64,000 nucleotides of DNA from NCBI GenBank assembly GCA_020055645.1, contig CM034548.1:2976001-3040000 (forward strand), given 5' to 3'. Of this stretch, positions 1-9,900 are shown piece by piece. How positions within the stretch are numbered: position 1 is the first letter of the stretch; each line of letters opens with the position of its first letter. This DNA comes from Tomocerus qinae (taxonomy: Eukaryota > Arthropoda > Collembola > Entomobryomorpha > Tomoceridae). The notes under the pieces are model-generated. The model was given only the letters and a program-made list of their open reading frames with translations, had not been told where the DNA came from and ran no database searches. A program made the position numbers and the translations under genes.

Positions 1-377
1 CTCTAGTTACTCAGTAGCTCTCACACTCAGCAGTGCGGGTTCAGTTACTATCAGATATACGAAGCGAGCACTCTGTAAAACTAGTCAGGAACCTTTTATT
101 TTTTCTTTCGTTTTGTATTGAATTTATTTATTTGATTGTTGCTTTTGATTCTCATTACTTGCACTATTGTTAGTCAATTGCACTCTATTTTGCAGTCAGT
201 ATCGGATATCATAATAATATTTAATTCAATCTCGCTTAGATAGCTACCAACTCCATACTCGGAATTCACATTACTCCATACACTTGAAACCTTTCAAACA
301 TAATCAACTCTATCTATACCAAACATAATAATCACATCTGATAATAAAAATTATTTTCTCCAATTTATTGTTACAGC

Positions 378-475
378 CCAAAACAGCTAATATTAACCCA
401 TAGTGTAGTTCATTGTTTTTGTAGTATTCATTGCATAAACGCATGTGCATTTTGCATTTGGAGTCACCCTACCAC
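378..475. repeat. dispersed repeat family R1, copy 1
   Basis: The core runs from a TAATATTAACCCATAGTG block to a GCATTTGGAGTCACCCTACC block. A closely similar stretch occurs at 2320-2420, and a shorter, more diverged one at 1229-1313. All three are in the same orientation and upstream of the SMYD gene. No coding content is seen; it is probably a non-autonomous transposon or a segmental repeat. Confidence 0.7.
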
Positions 476-1228
476 ACGAGCAGACATATTATATTACTAG
501 TGAACCCAGCTAAGGAGCGAACCTAGCACTCAAGAGAAATTCAGCAGGCCACCAATCACAGTAATAAAAACAATTCAGAAAAAATCATTGGCATTTCCCT
601 TAGGTTATTAAATTTGTTAATACAAATAAATATACTTTTATTTTCTACAGCGGATAGAAAAATTAGCTGCAGTTTCAACTTCCTGATAAAAAGGAATTTA
701 CTAAACTACAACAATAACTGTAGATCGTAGCATCAAATACAGGGGACAATGAAAGACTCCATTTTTAAAAATCTGCTCAAAAAGTTACCGAAAAGCTCTC
801 ATTTAAAATCAGAAAAATAAGATTCCCCCTGGGATTTTGGAAAATCGTATAAATCCCATGAGTACAACTTACGGATGAATATTTTTAAAGGATAAATAGT
901 GGCCCCCAGTGCTGTTATTTAATTGTGCAAAAAGGTGTGCAAGCTGCCACAAAGGAGTCAAGGGGGTCTAGGGGTAATAAAAAGTAAAACCAGTCTACTA
1001 AAAATACTAAATTTGTTTGTCAATTTAACAAATCCAATTTGGTTTAGGAGTTTTGAAATGCTAATTAATACGCACATTACGATCATTACGAAATGTTCTC
1101 TTTCGCCAATCATTTCCATTACAAAATAATCATCTTATGTAAATTTCTATTTTTGTTTTGATGTTATAATAATATAGGCACCCAGTACCATTGCTGAATT
1201 TCAAAATGATTATACATATTATCATTGT

Positions 1229-1313
1229 TTAATTTCGAAATAAGCTAATATTAACCCATACTGGACGTCCTTGTTTTATGAAACATGTATTGTATACGCG
1301 CATGTGCATTGCA
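1229..1313. repeat. dispersed repeat family R1, copy 2 (diverged, short)
   Basis: It shares AGCTAATATTAACCCATA and GCGCATGTGCATT with the copy at 378-475. The middle is diverged and the right end, the TTTGGAGTCACCC part, is missing. Confidence 0.6.
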
Positions 1314-1503
1314 ACAAAATGCCGCATTGTCCATGGCATAGATAGATACATAGATACCTGCGACATAGGAATAAATAATTTTATTATATAGAGATAACGA
1401 GCCCGTCAATAAACCCTGGCCGAAACAACAATGGGAATAAATTCACACAATGGTATCTAGATTATTTCGAATGGCGGTTCGATGTTAATTAGATAATTAA
1501 AAA

Positions 1504-1850
1504 AGTTACTCGAATTTATTCGGAGATACTCGAATTTATTCGGAGATACTCGAATTTGTTCGGAGATACTCGAATTTATTCGGAGATACTCGAATTTATT
1601 CGGAGATACTCGAATTTATTCGGAGATACTCGAATTTATTCGGAGATACTCGAATTTATTCGGAGATACTCGAATTTATTCGGAGATACTCGAATTTATT
1701 CGGAGATACTCGAATTTATTCGGAGATACTCGAATTTATTCGGAGATACTCGAATTTATTCGGAGATACTCGAATTTATTCGGAGATACTCGAATTTATT
1801 CGGAGATACTCGAATTTATTCGGAGATACTCGAATTTATTCGAAGATGCT
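1504..1850. repeat. 20-bp tandem array, about 17 copies
   Basis: The unit cgaatttattcggagatact is repeated almost perfectly about 17 times, with one early variant (cgaatttgtt) and a degenerate last unit. Because 20 is not a multiple of 3, a 60-base period keeps a frame open on both strands, which yields spurious frames of about 120 and 70 codons. The near-identity of units implies recent expansion. Confidence 0.95.
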
Positions 1851-1980
1851 CTATATTTTATTCGGAGGAATTCGAATGGGGCTCCGAAATTAGTCAGGTG
1901 TTGTTTGTGTTCATATTCGACTAAATAAGATTGGGTCTTCGGTGGTGCAATAGCATCGGAGGTCTCATACTCATGGGACC

Positions 1981-2163
1981 TTAGGCTCCGCCGAACCTTT
2001 GGCACCTGCTGATTCGCATATAATTTCAGCTTAGTCTCCGCCGGACCTTTTGCACCTGCTGATTCGCTTATAATTTTAGCTTTGTCTCCGCCGAACCTTT
2101 GGTACCTGCTAAATCGTTTATAGTTTCAGCTTAGGCTCCGCCGATCTTTTGGCTCCGGCTGAG
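1981..2163. repeat. 50-bp tandem repeat, about 3.6 copies
   Basis: Units start at 1981, 2031, 2081 and 2131 (partial). Each opens with TTAGGCTCCGCCGAACCTTT or a close variant and ends in ATAATTTCAGC. Divergence is 10-20 percent between units, so this array is older than the neighbouring 20-bp array. Confidence 0.85.
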
Positions 2164-2319
2164 TGAGAGGAGTGGAAGGAAAGCAAAGCAAGCGATACAG
2201 TGGGTCATCGGGTTACACATACGTTTGACTTTCAAATAGTATAATATATATATACCAGTACTGCTATTAAATTTCAAAAGATTTTTGTTTTAAAAATTTT
2301 TTGACAATTTTTGTTTTAA

Positions 2320-2420
2320 TTTCCAAATAACCTAATGTTAACCCACAGTGTAGTTTATTGTTTTTTGCAATATTCATTGCACAAACGCTTGGGCATTTTG
2401 CATTTGGGGTCACCCTACCA
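2320..2420. repeat. dispersed repeat family R1, copy 3
   Basis: It matches 378-475 through CTAATGTTAACCCACAGTG, ATTCATTGCACAAACGC and GCATTTGGGGTCACCCTACC. Confidence 0.7.
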
Positions 2421-2489
2421 CTCAGTACCGTATTAAAAGTCGATATCGGAGGATGCAATGATATGATAGGACTATATATTACGCATGCG

Positions 2490-2650
2490 AAAAATTTTGG
2501 CTTATTTTGTCTAAAATGAGTAAAAAATAGCCTAAAAATCACATAAAATCACAAAAATGTTTTGGTATTTTGAGAAAAAATTTCCTTTTTCTTTGATTTC
2601 GTGGGGGGGAATTTGTCCCCAATGCCCCCGCCTCAATAGGGCCTTGCGTA
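2490..2650. repeat. dispersed repeat family R2, copy 1
   Basis: A run of TTTTGGC...AAAATGAG...GCCTAAAAATC and a TTTTGGTATTTTGAGAAAAAA block is followed by a G-rich stretch. A similar arrangement occurs at 51895-52035, and a partial inverted one at about 30085-30200. No terminal repeats could be defined. Confidence 0.5.
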
Positions 2651-2665
2651 CCACACGTACAGACA

Positions 2666-2856
2666 TATTATGGTTCCGCTGCCACAGTTCTCTCTTTGTA
2701 TTCGAAAGACAATGGATCATATGTTGCATTACAATGGACCTCCCACGTTGATTTGCTCGACTCGAAGTTTGCGCTGAAGTTATGCCTTTGTATTGCAACA
2801 TATGACCCATTGTCTTTCGAATACAAAGAGAGAACTGTGGCAGCGGAACGATAATA
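2666..2856. mobile_element. palindromic MITE family M1, copy 1 (191 bp)
   Basis: The left arm starts TATTATGGTTCCGCTGCC, and the right arm is its reverse complement ending GGCAGCGGAACGATAATA. The arms are about 60 bp and nearly perfect, around an asymmetric core of about 60 bp (GACCTCCCACGTTGATTTGC). A second copy at 4141-4331 is nearly identical, and a third at 49538-49715 is inverted with altered outer arms. No coding capacity. A target duplication could not be assigned with confidence. Confidence 0.85.
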
Positions 2857-3488
2857 CAGCTTTCTCCTTCTTGATGTAAGCAAAGCTTAGATTATATAAC
2901 TACACTGTAAATCTAGATGCGACATACGGTCACATGATTGAACTTTTGTTTACATTTGGAATTTGGGTAAATTGAAGCAAATACAAAAAATGCCGCTTGC
3001 CTAATACAATATGACAATCTCAATATTCTCAATGTTGTCAAACAAATCAATTGAGCTTTTAAATTGTCCGCCTTTTACCCAATTCACTCTTAAGTCTGTC
3101 CTTCGCAGGTCATAAAAATGCAATACATTAAATGAATGGAGATGTCCAATCTAGAAGCAAAGCAACAGCGCGACATAGGACATAGATTAACATTATAATG
3201 GAAGGTAGTGAGGAACCTCTATTCTGTGACAGCGCGAAGATTCAATTTTCTTTGGGTCTTGGGTATTATCTAACCACAGGTTCCATGTTCTTGTTCACCA
3301 TGTGTCATATATTCGATATCATATTATTCCTCTTTGTCGCTTGTCAGCTTTAATTTTGAAATTAAAACAATTAACAGTGGTGACTGGTGATCAACCAGTG
3401 CCATTTATTTGTTATAGAGACAGTAGTGCAACATTGATAAATGCAATACAAAATTTAACATTCAACTACAGTGGGAACTAGTGGGAAG

Positions 3489-6413
3489 ATGGCAACTGAA
3501 GAAGAGGAGATACCATTTGAAGTGATAACGACGCCAAAGGCTGGTAGATGTCTGTTTTCCAAGAGGGATTTTCTGATTGGACAATCGATATTCATTGAGG
3601 CCCCCTTGATGACATATTCTAAGTTTGACCAAGATGAAGTTAATAGAGATGAAACACTGACCACCTGTATTTGCTGCTATCGAGTTTTTCAGAAGGTCAA
3701 GGCTATTATATGTTTGAATTGCCAATGGTCATTTTGCAGTTGGAAATGTCATCAGGTAAGAAATAATAAAAAAGTAATGACAATTTGACAATCATAATAT
3801 ACCGTAGGCCCCCTTTCATTACCGACCGCATTCTTCCGCCACTGCTCTGAACTTGAAGAATAATTTAAATTTTTGTTGTGGGAATAGTTTCTGGGAAGTC
3901 AATCAATTCGATCTTATTTTTAAAAAATGAATAAGTTATATGCATGTTGAAATTGCTCAATTTTATTTTACATTTTGACAAGGTTCAGCTGATGGGTTAA
4001 AAATTTCATTGAATTGGTTATGTCGAATTAATTTTTCATAATTTTTTCTTTAGTTTAGTCTAATCTTACTTTCCATAATGTTGAATGTTTAATGAAGTAA
4101 TCATAATCTACCGTTTGCTCCAATCCAACCTGCGCAATATTATTATGGTTCCGCTGCCATAGTCCTCTCTTTGTATTCGAAAGACAATGGATCATATGTT
4201 GCATTACAATGGACCTCCCACGTTGATTTGCTCGACTCGAAGTTTGCGCTGAAGTTAAGCCTTTGTATTGCAACATATGATCCATTGTCTTTCGAATACA
4301 AAGAGAGGACTGTGGCAGCGGAACGGTAATAACATTGTTATTTAACATTTATATTTAACATATAAAGACATTTACCAAATTAGTCATCTAATTTGTAATT
4401 TCAGAATTCGTCGCATCATGAACTGGAGTGTGAAATTTTCACACAGAACAATGTTCAACCTTCCGAAGATGCGTTCTCTCATTTGTTTATACTGCGTTTT
4501 ATTCAGTTGCAAGAGAAGGATCCATACGTATGGAAAACCATAATGAACCTGACTCATAAGTTTGGAAGTAGAGACCGTGAGTACGAAAAAAATCTTGAAT
4601 TGGAAAGTCTCCACGCATATAACTTCTTTAGAACTTCCTGCTGTCTCGACGTTGATCGTGACTACATCAAGAGAATTTATAACATTTTCAGAATTAACTC
4701 CTTTTGTTTTGTGGAGAAGTCTAAAAACGAAGCAGATCCGTAAGATTGTTTTTGCTTAGAGGAAGTTTCTTGAATGATATTTAAATATTTATTAACTTTA
4801 TGTTTGTACTTCATATGTTAAATGCCTATTGACTTTAATATTTAGTATTTGGGAGTTTTTTAAAATTGTCATTCAGAGGAATGTCTCTCTTCTATGTAGT
4901 TTTCGTCTTTCTGTCTGTCTGTCTCTAAATACCTCTGCACTGACAACTTTCGAACGTCTTAAGTTACAACGTTCAAATTTTCAGGGTATAATCCTGAAGT
5001 CAATAGGACCATAGAGTGTTTGTAAATTGCGCACAATCATTCATACCCCCTGATTAGGGGAAGTCAGTTGAGCATCCTTATATAATTTATTAACAAAAAC
5101 AGTAATCATAGGGGTCCTAAGCAACGAGACAAAGTCATCAATCATTATTTTTGGATTGGTGGGGAAAGTGGTGAAGTACAAGTGGATTGGCGAGGAAGGA
5201 AGGAACAATTGGACAGTTGGAATGAATAGTTTTGTTTTATTTAGTGTACATTACTCAAAATAATATGCGGTATTTAGGTAAGCTTCAAATTTTGATTGTA
5301 AATGTGTTTTAATTAGACCAAGAAAGTTTTTTGCTGTGTACGCAACTTGTTGCTTGATGTCTCATAGCTGTGCCCCAAATACAGAATGGTATCTCCCACC
5401 AAACCAAAAAATTCTAGGGACCATGGGACTTTATTCCCGTGACGATATTTCCGCTGGGGAAATGGTGACATTGAGCTACAATAAAGATATCATGTGCCAA
5501 GGAAGCCGACAGCGTCAAGGCTCTCTCCACAATAAATTCGGATTCGTGTGTGCATGCCCTCGATGCCTGGACGAGACAGAGTTCAACACTTTTTATTCAG
5601 CTTTAAAGTGCTCAGAATGCAGTTGTGGTTGGCTTGTGCCACCAACATGCCACTCTGCTGTCAATCGCTTCAAATGTAACAGATGTGGCATTAGACTCAC
5701 TTTCGAGGAGGTGGAGAAAATTGAAGCTGTCTACAGACAAAAGCTGATTGAAGTAAATAACAGACATGGAGAGTTTAGAACAAATGGATTCGATTTGATG
5801 ATCAGAAATGCAACTGTCAAATTTAGACTCCACGCAAATCACCACCTTGTCATTGCGACTATTCATGCCTGGATCTACGCTCAGAACTTGGACGATCTAT
5901 TGGGTGAATCTAAAAAAAGTGATATTACTTATGTAACAATAGCTCGCCGCCTACTCCAAGCTCTACCCATATCATTCCACTTTGGATCAATACCCCAGAG
6001 AAGTAATTGTTTATTCACTTTTACATATCAAGACATTGCTTAATCATATTCTTTTGATGTAGTAAATCCACATAAATGAACTAACACAGCTGATTTTAAT
6101 ATGTGTTCAAATTATAGTCACCTTGGAGTCTATTATGGCAAAAGTATTAATTCGTTACAACTTCCAAAGCGAGGATTATCACTCCATGCCCAAAGATATC
6201 TCCGATCTCAATGATAAAATTGAAATTCTTCGGAGTATCCTCATTCATCTTGGTAATGTAGTCGACATTGCCAACTACGGGTTTCTGAATAAAAAAACAT
6301 CCGCCATAGTTCGGGAGATGGACGACACATTTTTCATTTGGAAGGCCCGTTATTTGAAATGTATTGCACTTGAAAAGCTGGAGACGGAGAAGGCTAACGC
6401 TAACACTTTGTGA
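3489..6413 (+). CDS. SMYD-family SET and MYND domain protein (SmydA-like), complete, 4 exons
   Basis: Exons are 3489-3755, 4405-4739, 5317-6002 and 6118-6413, with GT/AG introns of phase 0, 2 and 1. The product is 527 residues, slightly long for the family. The SET N-lobe has AGRCLFSKRDF near residue 20. It is split by a complete MYND zinc finger: C60, C63, C75, C78, C83, C87, H94, C98. SET continues with MSHSCAPNT (residues 215-223) and GEMVTLSY, then a post-SET C-x-C-x2-C cluster (CACPRC) and a helical C-terminal region. Family members are lysine methyltransferases or non-catalytic regulators in nucleus or cytoplasm. The usual NHSC reads SHSC here, so activity is uncertain. I start at ATG 3489; the upstream in-frame codon at 3471 is GTG. 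The family call is strong, the orthologue is not determined. Confidence 0.93.
4141..4331. mobile_element. palindromic MITE family M1, copy 2, in SMYD intron 1
   Basis: Same length (191 bp) and nearly the same sequence as 2666-2856, with TATTATGGTTCC at the left and GGAACGGTAATA at the right. It lies wholly inside intron 1 (3756-4404), so it does not disturb the reading frame. Confidence 0.85.
4885..5015. repeat. dispersed repeat with CTGTCTGTCTGTC and ACAACTTTCGAACG
   Basis: It lies in SMYD intron 2. The combination of a GTCTGTC run and AACTTTCGAACG also appears at 16620-16760. Related GACAGACAGACGG or CACAGACAGACTG copies are at 23455-23770 and 43630-43870. No coding content. Confidence 0.55.
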
Positions 6414-6803
6414 TTCGTCGATCCATTCCTTTATTCTTAAACTAAATTCACGCACATCTAATTTAAATTTATTCGTTTACTCTCTTATGTGTCACTTTTA
6501 TATATAATTTTATTGATGGTAATCGCAACGATTTATTTACAACTGTTAAAAACCAATACCTTAAAAGACAGAAATTAATTGGCATCGACTTATTGTTCGA
6601 CACTCTGTGAAAATTTCCAGTGTATGTATGAATTAGAGAATATAAATTAGTACATTTTATTGTAGCATCAAACATTTGTTTCCTTTCTTTCACATTATAG
6701 CATCTCACAATGCTTTACTGTAACGTGTAATTAAATTACTGTAAACTGTTTATTTATGGGTTGCTCCTAAAGCTAACCGCCCCCTCCTCCGCAGCCCAGA
6801 TTG

Positions 6804-6809
6804 AATAAA
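6804..6809 (+). terminator. candidate polyadenylation signal for SMYD gene
   Basis: AATAAA lies about 390 bases after the SMYD stop codon at 6411-6413. It is the first plus-strand canonical hexamer I noticed downstream. Confidence 0.4.
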
Positions 6810-6975
6810 AATATAGTTGTCATGGCTAGTTTAGATTAGGTTTTTTCAGTTATCCTGATTGGGGGTGAGGGAGGCTACAGGGAGTGCCTTTTAGTGTGAC
6901 GGGGTATTGTTTTTTTAAACGTAACACAATGTTGCTAAAGTTAATAATGAAATACACAGACAGGTGTAGGCAATT

Positions 6976-6981
6976 TTTATT
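6976..6981 (-). terminator. candidate polyadenylation signal for depolymerase-like gene
   Basis: AATAAA on the minus strand starts 8 bases beyond the stop codon (6992-6990). Use of this site would give a very short 3' UTR. Confidence 0.4.
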
Positions 6982-6989
6982 TCGTTATT

Positions 6990-9900
6990 TTAAAAGTACA
7001 TATTAAATGCTAGCATTAGCAAAATCATTTGCCCGAATAAATTATCGATGTGCTTAGAACTGCCGTTGGAGCCTTCAGTGGTTGTCGTTTCCGATGGGTC
7101 CGTAATTAAGCTAGGAGTTAAACGATCCATCATCCTTCGAACAATTTTAATTTGCGTCCCATTTTTTGTTGCTAGTATAAAATCATTTACAATGGTACAA
7201 TTAACACAATACTTATTTCAATCCTTCCTTTCTCTCATATATTTCTAGACTTTCTAGCACCCCTTACAAATTCCCAAGCACTTGCTAGAAAGTCACCGGG
7301 GACTTTCTACCATCCTTTTGAATGTTTTCAAAAAGTTCACGAAGGCAGACTACATCATCAAAATTAGTTCTAATTCATCATTAAGTAACGATTAGTACCT
7401 CCTTGCCAGTTTTTGGACTTTTTTGAACCTAATAAAAAATACTTTAAGTTTTATTAGGTTAGGTCAGAAAAGACGCGAAAATAGTGATTTTTGATAGGTT
7501 AGGTCAGAAAAGAGGCAAAAATAGACAGGGTCGCAGCCAGAAAAAAATTTCAGGGGGCAACCGAAGGGCGTTGTGAGGGTTATACTAGAAAGTCACTTAG
7601 ATAAATGAATAAATTAATGCCATTTCTATTTCCTGGAAAACATAAAATATGTCATGAAGTGGGAATGCTAAACAACACAAACAAGCTTCTTGTGTTATGT
7701 ATAGAATGTACATAAAAGACAAAAATATTATTTGATTCGTAATTAATAAATCATATTTCTTAATAAAATTTAATAATGCGGATATTAATAAACAACATGG
7801 ACAGAGTGTCCGATTATACAAGAGTAAGTTTTTACCAAAATGTCGACCAGTGTATTGAAAGAAATCCCAGCAACCACCTTTGTTTGCTATGGTTTTAAAT
7901 GTTAGAGGATAAACCATTATAATATTATTCACGTCCGCCACTTGGAGCAAACCGTTATTTTCGACATATTTTGAAGCTTCGTCCATACTAAAATAGTAAG
8001 TAGAAGCGATTAGAATTTATTTTATCAATCTAATGACAGCTCCATCACACCATTAATTGGAGTTTGGACAATGCTCCAAACAGGCAAACACACATATTGA
8101 TATACTTATAGCCAATATAGTATATCCATAATAATTATTATTATTACCTGTTACTCGTCTTAGTAAACTGGTCTTCCCGAAAAGTAAACTGGTCTTATTG
8201 CAAAAATATTTAGTTTTGGAGAATATTTACGTTGTCAATGGAAAAAATTGCAATTAGATACTAAAGGACAAAGGATAGATGGCTCAAAGCAATGCCATTA
8301 AATGAAAGAAAAGGAAGCAAAGGTATGTAAAATTAGATGCTCAAAATTGAAGCGTACAACACTAATAAAAAAAATAATTATGTTCTCCCATTTAATTTGT
8401 TTGATAATGACATTGACTTACTAATAAATGGTAATGCCAAAATGCCAATACATCGAATGAGAATTGTTTTGCATACAATCATTCAGCATTCCACCAGAAA
8501 GTATATCCTTATTAATTGAGTTATTAGTACCGATATGTACAACGTACTTTAATTGAATAAATGAAGTAATAGAATGGAACTCAATGTTGATAAGGATGAG
8601 ACCCAACTTATGGCTGTGGGCCGACCCCATGTTGTAAAATCACTTGGAACCATTTAACTCAAAGTTAATGATTCGGTTATAACTGCTGTCGATAAAATTA
8701 AATGCCTAGGATTAATTATAGACTCTAAGCTTAGTCTGGACGTCTCACATTTGTGAAATGAGAAAAAAGTTAATGGTATCTTGTGTCTTGTGGTTCTTGT
8801 ATCCCCTCAGCCTTACCTATACTTCTTCTATCGTAAATCCATTATGAATGCAAATGTACTGACACTTATACATTACATGTCTGTAATCTGAGGTGCAATT
8901 AAACTGGCTATTCCCAGAAAATCTATATACATATGAGATGATTAAGTTGGTTTTTACCGTGATTAATGACATGCTTTCCTTACTTTATCTACAATTTAAT
9001 AATGTAAATACCACTATATTACTCGTAGTAATACACATAGAAATTCTTCATTTATAGGCAACTCCAAAATGTTTAAACGTTGTACTAAATATTCTGCTGT
9101 TAAACTATGGTATAGTGTACCCCCATAATATACACGTAATGATAACTTCGACGCAGTTTCAAGAAGGCTTTAAAGAAATATTTTATTAAATCTTCAACTA
9201 TTACAGATATGGACCTCAATTATTCGTGTATATGGAAGAAGTTGCTTCTGGCTTAATTTAAATTTACCTTTTGTAAGGTCAGTTAGGATTATATTTTGAC
9301 ATGAGTGAGCATTCTGATATTATAATGACCTCAGATGAGGGCGATATTTGTGCTGACAAATAAATACATCATATCCATTGCTAATCCTTTGCCAAAAAAC
9401 CTTTTGTTCGTTCGCTTTTCGGGAAGACCATTTCACTTTTCGAATAAACCAGATTAATATTATGAGAGTAGTTGTTAACTGTGTTTGGAATACGTGTGTA
9501 TTTGGCCATTTGAACTAAAGCCTATGGAGAAACCTAAGGCAGTTGGAAACACAACAACACGCATAGGAAAAGGATCCAAAATGAAAATACACTCTACGCT
9601 GTTAATAGTTATCAGTTTTCCCCAAAAGACCAGAGTCTACGTGATGCCATAATATTACATATCTATGCTCACAACCTTAAACACGCTGAAACGGCAGTCT
9701 TACAGATTGGCACAATACAATATTGTGTCGACACATAGACTGCCACAGGCCCCTCGGCCTAAAAACGGGGGGCCACAAGACCGTCGGTCGGAAGTGGGAA
9801 TCAATATGATTAACCACTTCCCAAAGCAGCAGGTGCACTGCCGAACCGGCAGCAAGAACTGCCATAACCGGAGAATATGGGGCTAAAAGGAACGCTATAA

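Larger units (their letters stand above)
1..1500. other. A+T-rich intergenic stretch with dispersed repeat copies
   Basis: No coding region is convincing here. The 68-codon frame near 923-1129 lacks any recognisable motif. The stretch contains two of three copies of a dispersed repeat (annotated separately) and otherwise A+T-rich unique-looking sequence. The first 330 bases hold nothing I can name. Confidence 0.6.
6414..6989. other. intergenic DNA between convergent SMYD and depolymerase-like genes
   Basis: The stop codons of the two genes are 576 bases apart. A plus-strand AATAAA at 6804-6809 could polyadenylate the SMYD transcript. The minus-strand gene has an AATAAA at 6981-6976. No other gene is seen. 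Confidence 0.6.

Noticed and set aside
1556-1924. 122-codon open frame with IRRYSNLFGDTRIYSEILEF repeats
   Set aside because: It is generated by the 20-bp tandem array, whose 60-base period keeps frames open; no start context or unique sequence.
2557-2883. Short ORFs around the M1 palindrome, also at 4055-4348
   Set aside because: They read through inverted-repeat arms; the same peptides appear at both copies because the element is repeated.
7440-7510. TAGGTTAGG motifs as possible TTAGG telomere repeats
   Set aside because: Only two to three scattered units within a dispersed repeat, no tandem array.
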